64,000 nucleotides of DNA from Fischerella sp. PCC 9605. GTDB lineage: Bacteria; Cyanobacteriota; Cyanobacteriia; Cyanobacteriales; Nostocaceae. Position 1 is the first letter of the stretch. Every line of letters begins with the position of its first letter. The stretch spans positions 138,251-202,250 of the forward strand of contig NZ_KI912154.1 in NCBI RefSeq assembly GCF_000517105.1, given 5' to 3'. Below, piece after piece: positions 25,263 through 33,240 of the stretch. The notes below the pieces were generated by a model. That model did no database searches and was not told the DNA's origin. It saw nothing but the letters and a program-made list of their open reading frames with translations. A program made the position numbers and the translations under genes.

Positions 25263-26978
25263 ATAATGATTCCCTACCTTACGATGATGCACGGCAGTCA
25301 GCGCATCTGGCTTACTCACCCGTCCTGCATAGACTGTGCTGTAAACAATCCAGTGATCGCCTCCATCCATCCTACTGGTAACTTCGCACTCTAAGTATGC
25401 CAAGGCGTCGGTAAGGATAGGCGCACCGTTTTCGGCTGGCTGGGTTTTGACTCCTTCAAAGCGGTCAGCACCAGGGGCAAAGCGTTTGAGGAAGTGCTTC
25501 ATTAAGCCTTGGTAATTAGCTTCTTCAAGGACATTCAGCACAAATTTATCGCCTACTTGCATGAGTGATTCAATAGCCCTGTCTTTTGCCACTGCAATTG
25601 ACACTCCCAAAGGTTTGAAGCTGGCTTGACTAACCCAAGAGGCAAGCATCGCACTTTTCACATCACCTTTTTTGGCGGTGATGATGTATAGTCCACCACT
25701 GATTCTGCCCAGTGCTTTGTCCAAGTCAGCACCAAGAGATTTCATTTGCTTGATGCTTTTATCGCGTGTCACCCATTGTCCTAAGTCTGTTCCCGCTTCT
25801 TCCAGCAATTTGTAAGTGTTTTCTGTAGGTGTTTCTCGAATTTGAATTGCTGGGAAAGCTGGTGTTAAACCCAAGTCCCGGAATTTATTCAGCAGCGGAT
25901 AAATCGGTTCGTCATCGCCACCGTTGGATTCAAATATCCCTACAGTTTGTTTTTCTTTAGCAGCAGCTAAAACAGTACCGAGGGCAGTTTGGGCAGCAGC
26001 ACTAGAAACTGGCGGTGTCCCCACAACAATTCCCGCACAGCGACCGACGAGTTCTTGGAGTTCTTGTAAATCTGCTGTTTTGAGATCCACCAATTCCACT
26101 GCTACGCCAGTTTTGCTGATACCGTTGGCGATCGCTTGGGCGAGGCGATCGCCAAAGCCGTATTCAGAAACGTAAAATACTCCAACGGTAGTTTCTGCTT
26201 TGGTTTGGGATTGACTCCAAGTGCGATAGCGTCCGGTGAGTTCTTCAACGTTGTGGTATAACAATGGCCCGTGACCTGTGGCAATCATGCCAATTTTTTC
26301 CAGTTCACCCATGCGCTTGAGTGCAGATAGCACCGATCGCGCATTGGGAGCCATCAAGCATTCATAGTAAAACTGAAAATCTGGTGATATCGCGTCTAAA
26401 TCTTCGTCAAAAGTGGCATCTGAGCAATAGTGCAACCCAAAAGCATCGCAGGTAAATAGGATTTGGTTTTTGTGGTCGTAGGTGAAAATGGTGTCAGGCC
26501 AGTGTAAATTTGGTGCAATCACGAATTCTAGTTCATGACCGTTGCCTAAATCTAAGCGATCGCCATTTTTGACAATCCGTCGCTTGAACGGCTGATGCAC
26601 CATATCTTCCAGAAACTGAATTGCCACTTTAGAACCAACAACGGTGATTTCCGGAGCAAGTTGCAGGACATCTTTAACTAAACCGCTGTGATCTGGCTCT
26701 GTGTGGCTGATAATTAAATAGTCAATATCTGCTGGATTGATTTGATTTTTGAGGGTGTCTAAAAATAACTGGCGAAACTTTTCGTGGGAAGTATCTACTA
26801 AAGCAGTCTGTTCACCACGGATGAGAAACGAGTTATAGGTAGTACCGTTTTGGAGACCGAATTCGATATCGAAGCGATCGCGATCCCAATCCAGAGAACG
26901 AATAGTCGTTGTTTCCGGCGCAATTTCAGTGACCTGGATGGTCAGTCTTTTTTTCGGATTTTCGGCGAGTGCTACCAT
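25260..26978 (-). CDS. flv3: Flavodiiron protein, Flv3-like (canonical iron ligands)
   Basis: A 572-residue flavodiiron protein with the same three-domain layout as its neighbour (lactamase-like, flavodoxin-like with SEYGFGDRLAQAIANGI, flavin reductase with MLASWVSQASF). Here the diiron ligands are intact: H92-T-E94-P-D96-H97, NLHWPD, TCDAFG and ATGHGPLLYH. This is the pattern of Flv3/Flv4 and of bacterial oxygen-reducing enzymes. It is the first gene of a probable two-gene operon with the Flv1-like gene and is divergent from coaX (145-base gap). Role: NAD(P)H- or ferredoxin-dependent O2 reduction protecting photosystem I or nitrogenase. Confidence 0.9.
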   Translation of the reverse strand: MVALAENPKKRLTIQVTEIAPETTTIRSLDWDRDRFDIEFGLQNGTTYNSFLIRGEQTALVDTSHEKFRQLFLDTLKNQINPADIDYLIISHTEPDHSGLVKDVLQLAPEITVVGSKVAIQFLEDMVHQPFKRRIVKNGDRLDLGNGHELEFVIAPNLHWPDTIFTYDHKNQILFTCDAFGLHYCSDATFDEDLDAISPDFQFYYECLMAPNARSVLSALKRMGELEKIGMIATGHGPLLYHNVEELTGRYRTWSQSQTKAETTVGVFYVSEYGFGDRLAQAIANGISKTGVAVELVDLKTADLQELQELVGRCAGIVVGTPPVSSAAAQTALGTVLAAAKEKQTVGIFESNGGDDEPIYPLLNKFRDLGLTPAFPAIQIRETPTENTYKLLEEAGTDLGQWVTRDKSIKQMKSLGADLDKALGRISGGLYIITAKKGDVKSAMLASWVSQASFKPLGVSIAVAKDRAIESLMQVGDKFVLNVLEEANYQGLMKHFLKRFAPGADRFEGVKTQPAENGAPILTDALAYLECEVTSRMDGGDHWIVYSTVYAGRVSKPDALTAVHHRKVGNHY

Positions 26979-27123
26979 AACTCCCCTCCATAGCGAATGA
27001 GTATTTTTTCCTCTTATTATATTCTCGCACGGAGTTATTGTAAATATTTATTAAAAAATTTATATATAAGTTAAAAAATGTAAAAGTATAAAATCGCACT
27101 CAATATATTGAAGTGATGAAGAG

Positions 27124-27933
27124 ATGGAACAATGGGTAGATGAGCGGATTTGGTTAGCTTTGATGATTGGCAATTCCCGGTTGCACTGGGGTTTGTTTGA
27201 AAACAAAACACTTTGTCACACCTGGGATACTGAATATTTACCTGAGTCTTTTGTGCAGCATCTAGCTAAATGTCAAACACTAGACGACTTACTAACAACC
27301 CTCTCCCCCTCTCCCAGACGCGCCATGGCGCGTCTCTACATCTCTCCCCATCCCCCCCTCCTCCTCGCCTCAGTAGTTCCCAGCCAAACTGCACTGTGGC
27401 AAACCTATCCGAATGTTCGCGTAATTACTTTAGACAAAGTACCCTTCCAGGGTGTGTATCCTACATTGGGAATTGATCGTGCCTTAGCTTTATGGGGTGC
27501 AGGGACAACTTGGGGCTTTCCGATATTGGTGGTTGATGCGGGAACAGCACTCACTTTTACTGGTGCTGATGCTAACCAACATTTAGTAGGGGGTGCAATT
27601 CTGCCAGGATTGAGTTTACAACTAGCGACTCTTGCCCAAAAAACCGGGCAATTACCAGATGTGGAGTTACCACAGCAACTTCCGCAACGCTTTGCTTTGA
27701 CTACTCCAGAAGCGATGCAAAGTGGGGTGATTTATACCTTATTGGCTGGAATTAAAGATTTTTTAGAGGCATGGTGGCGCTCATTTCCGGAAGGTAAGAT
27801 TGCAATTACTGGGGGCGATCGCACTTTATTAATTAACTATCTCCAATCTCGATTTCCTGAGATTGCAAACCGTTTGGTTGTGGAACCGAATTTGATATTT
27901 TGGGGAATGCAAAAAATAGTAGATAGTAGATAG
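27124..27933 (+). CDS. coaX: Type III pantothenate kinase with palindrome insertion
   Basis: A 269-residue ASKHA-fold kinase catalysing the first step of coenzyme A synthesis. The N-terminal phosphate motif is [14 protein letters not shown]; further marks are [30 protein letters not shown] and [16 protein letters not shown]. Between residues about 60 and 76 a segment reading [18 protein letters not shown] is encoded by a dispersed palindrome (27313-27340) and flanking CTCCCC repeats. It sits before the [10 protein letters not shown] strand and should be a surface loop. The last residues IVDSR and the stop are TAGTAGA-repeat sequence. The enzyme is probably functional since all motifs are intact. 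Confidence 0.92.
   Translation: MEQWVDERIWLALMIGNSRLHWGLFENKTLCHTWDTEYLPESFVQHLAKCQTLDDLLTTLSPSPRRAMARLYISPHPPLLLASVVPSQTALWQTYPNVRVITLDKVPFQGVYPTLGIDRALALWGAGTTWGFPILVVDAGTALTFTGADANQHLVGGAILPGLSLQLATLAQKTGQLPDVELPQQLPQRFALTTPEAMQSGVIYTLLAGIKDFLEAWWRSFPEGKIAITGGDRTLLINYLQSRFPEIANRLVVEPNLIFWGMQKIVDSR
27313..27340. repeat. Coding palindrome inside coaX, CCATGG core
   Basis: A palindrome with core GACGCGCCATGGCGCGTC and right arm TCTCTACA; the left arm is CCCA instead of TGTAGA. It is translated in frame as PRRAMARLY. The exact 28-base unit and flanking bases recur in recG at 50696-50723. A complete left arm in this frame would have introduced a TAG stop. Confidence 0.9.
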
Positions 27934-27990
27934 TAGTTATAGTTAATACTTGTTTCCCACTAACCACTAACTACTAACCACTAACCCCTT
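27916..27990. repeat. Inverted heptamer array between coaX and hydrolase
   Basis: ATAGTAGATAGTAG units (27918-27935) face CACTAACCACTAACTACTAA (27958-27980). The array carries the stop codons of both convergent genes and could serve as a bidirectional hairpin. Confidence 0.75.
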
Positions 27991-28792
27991 TAATAAAATC
28001 CCGAATATCTTCGGCAACAATAGCAGCACAAATTTCTGGTAAATTATGTTCACCGTGGGCAATGATTTTTAACTCTGCTTGTGGAATCACTCTTGCGTAA
28101 GAATTACTCTTAGCTAATGCATCTAACGAGTCTTTTCCACCTTGCAAAATCAAAACTGGAACTGTCAAAAACATCAATTTGTCTTGCAATAATTCAGCAC
28201 GAATTTCTGGCAACTGTCGTAGGAATAATAGCTGACTTGCTGTTGGGTATTGCAGCATCAGTTGGCGTTGTTGCCAAGCTTGTTCGATTTTTTTGTCTAA
28301 ACCTAGGATTTGAGTTAATGGGCGAAGTAATCGCAATATTTTAAATACCCACAGGGGAAGCTTTACCAAACTCTGCATGTTTTTCCAAACTTTGTCTAGT
28401 TCCTCAACCTCTACACCCTCTGGTGCTAATAGTACCAAACCATATATTTGTTCTGGATATTTCAGTGCATAGGTAGACGCAATCCAACCCCCAAGGGAAT
28501 GCCCTACCAAATACACCTTTTCTAATTTCAAAGCATGTATTAACTCAGCTAGAGATTCGACTTGTAAATCAATTGAGTAGTGAATATTTGGATAATCTGA
28601 TTCACCAAAACCGAAAAAATCTGGCGCAAAACAATGAAAATTCTGTGATAGCGACTCCATCACTGATACCCATTGGCTACTATCGTTCCAAGCACCATGC
28701 AGCAAAATAACAGGAATTCCTTCACCAACTTCACGCCAAAATAATAACCCTTGAGAAAGCTTTCTCCGGGAGTTACGAAATAAACTATTCAT
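27974..28792 (-). CDS. Alpha/beta hydrolase
   Basis: A 272-residue alpha/beta hydrolase fold protein. The oxyanion HG motif is seen in VILLHGAWNDSSQW, the nucleophile elbow in VYLVGHSLGGWIAS (Ser in GHSLGG), the acid probably Asp in LILQGGKDSLDAL and the catalytic His in IAHGEHNLPEI. The substrate is unknown. The C terminus KGVSG plus stop is derived from a TTAGTGG heptamer array, as in L10. It converges on coaX. Confidence 0.88.
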   Translation of the reverse strand: MNSLFRNSRRKLSQGLLFWREVGEGIPVILLHGAWNDSSQWVSVMESLSQNFHCFAPDFFGFGESDYPNIHYSIDLQVESLAELIHALKLEKVYLVGHSLGGWIASTYALKYPEQIYGLVLLAPEGVEVEELDKVWKNMQSLVKLPLWVFKILRLLRPLTQILGLDKKIEQAWQQRQLMLQYPTASQLLFLRQLPEIRAELLQDKLMFLTVPVLILQGGKDSLDALAKSNSYARVIPQAELKIIAHGEHNLPEICAAIVAEDIRDFIKGVSG

Positions 28793-28814
28793 TTTTAGTT
28801 ACTAATTCACTTTT

Positions 28815-28900
28815 AAATCGATAGTAGTTAGTAGATAGTAGTTAGTAGTTAGTGGTTAGTTGTTTACTACTAGCTACTAACTACTAACTACTACCCAATA
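28815..28900. repeat. Inverted TTAGTAG heptamer array
   Basis: GATAGTAGTTAGTAGATAGT and following units (28819-28860) face TACTACTAGCTACTAACTAC (28865-28890), giving a long near-perfect stem. It fills the Nudix-hydrolase gap. Confidence 0.8.
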
Positions 28901-28904
28901 AAAA

Positions 28905-29399
28905 TTATGCCAGTGTTGTCAGACCTCTTAAGTAGTCTTCTAACTGGCGATTGTGATCGTGAGACATCTGTTCTGGAGGTAGAGAATCAAGTGAGAAAGC
29001 CTGGATTTCCATTACTTCCAAATCATCTTGAACTTCCATTCTCCCCTGCACTTCTGCTTCCACCACGATACAAATCGAATGAATTCTCGGATCGCGATCT
29101 GGTGCAGAGTAAACTCCCACTAGACGTCGAATCCTGACTAAATCAAGTCCGGTTTCTTCCATCAATTCTCGGCGAACTGCGTTAGGTACATCCTCTCCCC
29201 AGTCCACCATACCTCCAGGTAATGCCCAGCGACCATTATCTCGTCGCCGGATCAGTACAATCCTACCATCAGGCAAAATTGGGATGATACTTGTGCCAGG
29301 GATCGGATGACGGAAAATAATCCCCAGTACGGTTTGTCCAAAACGCCATATACTACGTGTGGACTGGATAGCCACAGTAAAAAAAGCCAGAACGTTCAA
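28905..29399 (-). CDS. Nudix hydrolase
   Basis: A 164-residue Nudix protein with an intact Nudix box: GGMVDWGEDVPNAVRRELMEETGL matches G-x5-E-x7-R-E-U-x-E-E-x-G-U. It should hydrolyse a nucleoside diphosphate linked to another moiety; the substrate is not indicated. The N terminus has a mildly hydrophobic helix (VLAFFTVAIQSTRSIW). Confidence 0.9.
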   Translation of the reverse strand: MNVLAFFTVAIQSTRSIWRFGQTVLGIIFRHPIPGTSIIPILPDGRIVLIRRRDNGRWALPGGMVDWGEDVPNAVRRELMEETGLDLVRIRRLVGVYSAPDRDPRIHSICIVVEAEVQGRMEVQDDLEVMEIQAFSLDSLPPEQMSHDHNRQLEDYLRGLTTLA

Positions 29400-30198
29400 C
29401 CCTCAAATCTTTGTAAATACTTACGTTATACTTTATCAGTTGCTCACTATTCACGTTTGCTCAACAACTAGAATATTGAGTAGCTTTTTATACAAAAATA
29501 CTTTATGATTTTGATTCTGATTCCAATAATTAGCGAATATTACGTAAATTTTACCATTTTTTGGAAAAAATCAAAAATTATGTGCGTATACATACATAAT
29601 ATTAGCAGGAGCAACTACATAACTGAGTAGAAGCTAAGATAGTGAGTTTTTTCTTCTTAAATACGGTTTGATAAAACCTTAAATGTAGTCTTTTTTTTCT
29701 ACTGCGAGACCGAAGAAAATTTTTAGATCAAAAATTTGTGATTTTAATATTGTATATTTCCTCTCAAGATACTTACAGTCTCGGTTTTGTCAGAAAATAT
29801 AAAGAATACTCATGACTATATTTTTGAAGTAGTGTAATTTGAATCGCTGCTTGGTATTTGATTGTTTCTCCTAGTTGTGATTCATTAGCTCATCCTCAAA
29901 TTGCCGTTGACACAATAAAGTAGAATGAGTTAAGCTAGATTGCTGTTTAATAATCTGGCGCAGTAATTCCCTAGTGGAAAATGAAACTACGGAATAAAAG
30001 CGTCACATATCCTACAATTAGGAAATATCTAAACCGCTAGTAAAGTGAGAAGAATAAACGCTATCAGCGAGCTTCTCAGAGCATACGGGAGTGTTCAAGC
30101 TGAAGTAAGCTAGAACTAATATATCAAGACTATTGTTAGCTGACACTGCCCAAATTGCGCTTAATTCCAGCTTTTTGTTGTTTATTTATGAGGTGAAC
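29400..30198. other. Long intergenic region, about 800 bases
   Basis: No open frame of credible length on either strand between the Nudix gene and the small basic protein gene. It is AT-rich on the left. A TTGACA box at about 29907-29912 lies in the right part, which is of more mixed composition (about 29930-30150) and could be a transcribed leader or small RNA. No known RNA family was recognised. Confidence 0.4.
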
Positions 30199-30363
30199 AT
30201 GGCTAAGCGCCGTAATCCAAAAAAAGAAAAGGCGCTACGGAACCAGGCATATGCCCGAAAGTTTCGTAAACGGACTACAACAGGGCGGATGCAAAGAAGG
30301 TTCCAACAAAGATCGCCCAAGAGTGAAGAGGATGAGGGAGCAGCAGCAATTGACGCTGAATAA
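30199..30363 (+). CDS. Small conserved-type basic/acidic protein
   Basis: A 54-residue protein starting at ATG 30199 after a good GAGGTG ribosome site. The N-terminal two thirds are strongly basic (MAKRRNPKKEKALRNQAYAR, KFRKRTTTGRMQRRFQQRS), the C-terminal part acidic (KSEEDEGAAAIDAE). Composition suggests nucleic acid or ribosome binding, but I assign no function. It converges on argH. An upstream in-frame start at 30133 lacks a ribosome site. Confidence 0.75.
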   Translation: MAKRRNPKKEKALRNQAYARKFRKRTTTGRMQRRFQQRSPKSEEDEGAAAIDAE

Positions 30364-30397
30364 TTTGCCTACTCAATTATTTACTCTTTTATACTGT

Positions 30398-30475
30398 TAA
30401 TGGTTAGTAGTTAGTGGTTAGTAGTTAGTAGTTGGTTGTTTACTACTATCTACTAACCACTAACTAATAGCTATT
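30398..30475. repeat. Inverted TTAGTGG/TTAGTAG array
   Basis: TGGTTAGTAGTTAGTGGTTA and following units (30402-30438) face TACTACTATCTACTAACCAC (30441-30460), forming a hairpin between the convergent small-protein gene and argH. Confidence 0.8.
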
Positions 30476-31856
30476 TGTTAATTTGAACGCGGGCAGCCAG
30501 CAGTGCTGATTTTACCTGCTCAAAGCCTGTACCACCATAACTGTTGCGGGCTGCAACTACTTGCCGAGGTGATATTGCCTCGTAAATATCTGCTGCAAAT
30601 GCTGGATGGATTTGTTTCCACTCCTCCAAGGTCAAATCTTTGAGAAGTTTACCAGCAGCAATACTGGTTTTTACTACCTTACCCACGAGATTGTAAGCTT
30701 CTCGGAAGGGTATACCTCGTGCAGCTAAATAATCTGCTACATCTGTAGCATTGGAAAAGTCTTCTCCCACTGCTTCTGCCAAGCGTTGGGTACGAAATTC
30801 CAAGCCTTCACGCAGCAAAATTGTCATTGCTTCTAGACATGCTTTGATAGTATTAACGCTGTCAAATAGTCCTTCTTTATCTTCTTGCAGATCTTTGTTG
30901 TATGCCAAAGGCAACCCCTTCATGATTACCAACAAAGCCTGGAGATGACCAAATACGCGCCCTGTTTTACCTCGCACTAATTCTGGCACATCGGGGTTTT
31001 TCTTTTGAGGCATAATGCTGGAACCAGTGGCACAGCTATCTTTGAGGATGACAAAACCAAATTCTTCAGACGCCCAGAGTATGATTTCTTCTGAAAAACG
31101 GCTGAGATGAACCATAATTAGGCTGGCAGCACATAAAAATTCGATCGCAAAATCGCGATCGCTCACCCCATCCAAGCTATTCGCATAAACACTATCAAAA
31201 TGCAACAACTCAGCTGAGTAATGGCGGTCTATAGGGAAAGTAGTTCCTGCTAAAGCACCGCAACCCAAGGGAGAAATATTCACTCGGCGATAAACATCTC
31301 CCAAACGTTCCCAATCCCGTTGTGCCATCTGAAAGTATGCTAGCAAGTGGTGAGCTAAACTCAGTGGTTGGGCGCGTTGCAGGTGAGTATAGCCTGGAAT
31401 GAGAGTTTCAATGTTCTTTTCGGCAATATCTAAAAGCACTTGTTGAAACTCTCGCAATTGCTCACGAATTTGTTGGATTTGGTCGCGCAGATAAAGTCTC
31501 GTGTCCGTACCTACCTGGTCATTACGAGAACGACCAGTATGTAGTTTTTTACCTACATCTCCAATAATTTCCACAAGGCGACGCTCAACGGCAAAATGCA
31601 CATCTTCTGCTTCAATACCTGGGTTAAACTTGCTTTGCCGATATTCTTGACGAATTTGTTCTAGACCTGCAACTAATTGCTCTCCTTCTTCTGCGGAAAT
31701 GATGCCGCATTTGGCCAGCATCTGGGCATGAGCAACAGAACCAGTCAGGTCATATTCTATTAATTCAATGTCAAAATTAATACTTGCATTAAAACGAGCG
31801 ATCGCAGGGTGTAGCGCTGATTCAAACCGCTGACTCCAAGTTTGCTGTTCAGTCAT
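30471..31856 (-). CDS. argH: Argininosuccinate lyase
   Basis: The last step of arginine synthesis: cleavage of argininosuccinate to arginine and fumarate in the cytoplasm. The 461-residue length is standard. Marks include [45 protein letters not shown] and the fumarase-superfamily signature [12 protein letters not shown]. argG is also in the window (59066) but not linked. Arginine made here is a substrate of the cyanophycin synthetase encoded at 39277. Confidence 0.97.
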   Translation of the reverse strand: MTEQQTWSQRFESALHPAIARFNASINFDIELIEYDLTGSVAHAQMLAKCGIISAEEGEQLVAGLEQIRQEYRQSKFNPGIEAEDVHFAVERRLVEIIGDVGKKLHTGRSRNDQVGTDTRLYLRDQIQQIREQLREFQQVLLDIAEKNIETLIPGYTHLQRAQPLSLAHHLLAYFQMAQRDWERLGDVYRRVNISPLGCGALAGTTFPIDRHYSAELLHFDSVYANSLDGVSDRDFAIEFLCAASLIMVHLSRFSEEIILWASEEFGFVILKDSCATGSSIMPQKKNPDVPELVRGKTGRVFGHLQALLVIMKGLPLAYNKDLQEDKEGLFDSVNTIKACLEAMTILLREGLEFRTQRLAEAVGEDFSNATDVADYLAARGIPFREAYNLVGKVVKTSIAAGKLLKDLTLEEWKQIHPAFAADIYEAISPRQVVAARNSYGGTGFEQVKSALLAARVQINK

Positions 31857-31861
31857 AGATA

Positions 31862-31938
31862 GGGCAATGATGAATTCTAAATTATGAATGATGAATGATA
31901 AAATTTTTCATAATTCATCATTCATCATTCATCATTCT
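31862..31938. repeat. ATGATGA / TCATTCA inverted repeat
   Basis: AATTATGAATGATGAATGAT (31880-31899) faces TAATTCATCATTCATCATTC (31911-31937) across a short A/T loop, a long perfect-looking hairpin just upstream of argH. Confidence 0.75.
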
Positions 31939-32145
31939 TTAGCCATAACTTGTTAGATTCCGAATCATATAACCAATTCCTAATCCAATCAATAGTGCCC
32001 AAGCTTGACCTGACTGCACAAAATGAGTAAAAGCTTTTTGCATTTGACCGATTAAGTTTGGATCTGTAATATTTTGAGCCAATAGCGTCCAATACCCTGG
32101 TAAATGCCAAATTATATGAGATGCCGAATCACTAAAAATATTCAT
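31939..32145 (-). CDS. Small protein with one C-terminal membrane helix
   Basis: A 68-residue frame beginning MNIFSDSASHIIWHLPGYW and ending in a hydrophobic helix AWALLIGLGIGYMIRN. A longer frame to 32307 crosses repeat DNA and is unlikely. I do not recognise the family. It lies between larB and argH on the same strand. Moderate confidence that it is a gene. Confidence 0.5.
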   Translation of the reverse strand: MNIFSDSASHIIWHLPGYWTLLAQNITDPNLIGQMQKAFTHFVQSGQAWALLIGLGIGYMIRNLTSYG

Positions 32146-32352
32146 ATTTTTTAATAAATTACAATCATTAAGGCAGCAGGGGTAAAGGGGAATGGTTAAA
32201 GGAAAAACCTTCCTTTCACCCTTACCCTTTCCCCTTTTCCCTTCTTCTACGTTGATATACAAACTGTCAGCAAAAAACTCAAGGCAAATGCAGCCAATGT
32301 CACCCAAAATTTCATTTTGACCAATATATTAGGTTTACATCACCGTCATAAC

Positions 32353-33141
32353 TTAAGAATCAGACGATGCCAACCGCAATTTCTCGGCTGTTCGCAAAAT
32401 TTGCCCTGCTAACACTGCTGCGCCGAAGCCATTATCGATATTTACCACACCAACACCCGCCGCACAAGAATTAAGCATTGTCAAGAGGGGTGCTAGCCCT
32501 CCAAAACTTGCACCATAACCGATGCTAGTAGGAACGGCAATCACCGGACAATCTGCTAAGCCAGCAACTACGCTAGGTAAAGCGCCTTCCATACCTGCTA
32601 CGACAATCAACACTGATGCTGAAGTAATGACATGGCGATTATTCAGCAAACGGTGAATCCCAGCAACGCCTACATCCCAAAGACGCTGGACACGAAAACC
32701 AGAAAGTTCCGCTGTGACAGCAGCTTCCTCAGCTACGGGTAAGTCAGCAGTACCAGCAGAAAGAATCCCAATGATACCGGAATAGCGTGGTTCGATGGTG
32801 GGAGGAGTAATGGCACAAATTCGCGCCGACTCGTAGTATTGCAAACCTCTGACCTTTGGTTGCAGTGCAGCATAAACTGCTGGTTCGATGCGAGTTGCCA
32901 TCACCACTGGGTTGCGGAGGCGCATCACCTCCATAATTTGAGCAATCTGAGTGGGAGTTTTGCCAGGTCCCCAAATCACTTCCGGGAAGCCAGTTCTTAA
33001 GGCGCGATGATTATCAATTTTGGCAAACTCACCTACAGGTTCATATGCTAAATGTTTGAGTTCGTCTAGTGCCAGATCTGGGGACACGTTACCATTGGCA
33101 ACGCTTTCCAAGAGCGATCGCAAAGTTTTGTCATTGGTCAT
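32353..33141 (-). CDS. larB: Nickel-pincer cofactor biosynthesis protein LarB
   Basis: A 262-residue protein with a PurE-like C-terminal domain. LarB carboxylates and hydrolyses nicotinic acid adenine dinucleotide to pyridinium-3,5-biscarboxylate mononucleotide, the first step of the lactate racemase nickel-pincer cofactor. Recognisable pieces are GFPEVIWGPGKTPTQIAQIM, IIGILSAGTADLPVAEEAAV, AGMEGALPSVVAGL and NIDNGFGAAVLA. larC and larE are not nearby. The start ATG and the first codons (MTND) lie in CCAATGA heptamers. Confidence 0.9.
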   Translation of the reverse strand: MTNDKTLRSLLESVANGNVSPDLALDELKHLAYEPVGEFAKIDNHRALRTGFPEVIWGPGKTPTQIAQIMEVMRLRNPVVMATRIEPAVYAALQPKVRGLQYYESARICAITPPTIEPRYSGIIGILSAGTADLPVAEEAAVTAELSGFRVQRLWDVGVAGIHRLLNNRHVITSASVLIVVAGMEGALPSVVAGLADCPVIAVPTSIGYGASFGGLAPLLTMLNSCAAGVGVVNIDNGFGAAVLAGQILRTAEKLRLASSDS

Positions 33142-33240
33142 TGGTCATTTGTCAACTGTTGGTTGTTGTTTGTTGATTGTTGGTTGTTATTGACTACTAA
33201 TTACTAACCACCAACTACCAACTACCAACTAATAACTAAT
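33132..33240. repeat. Mixed heptamer array upstream of larB
   Basis: GTCATTGGTCATTGGTCATT units (33132-33153, overlapping the larB start), then GTTGGTTGTT units (33161-33190) facing ACCAACTACCAACTACCAAC (33209-33230). It fills the gap between the binding protein gene and larB. Confidence 0.8.
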
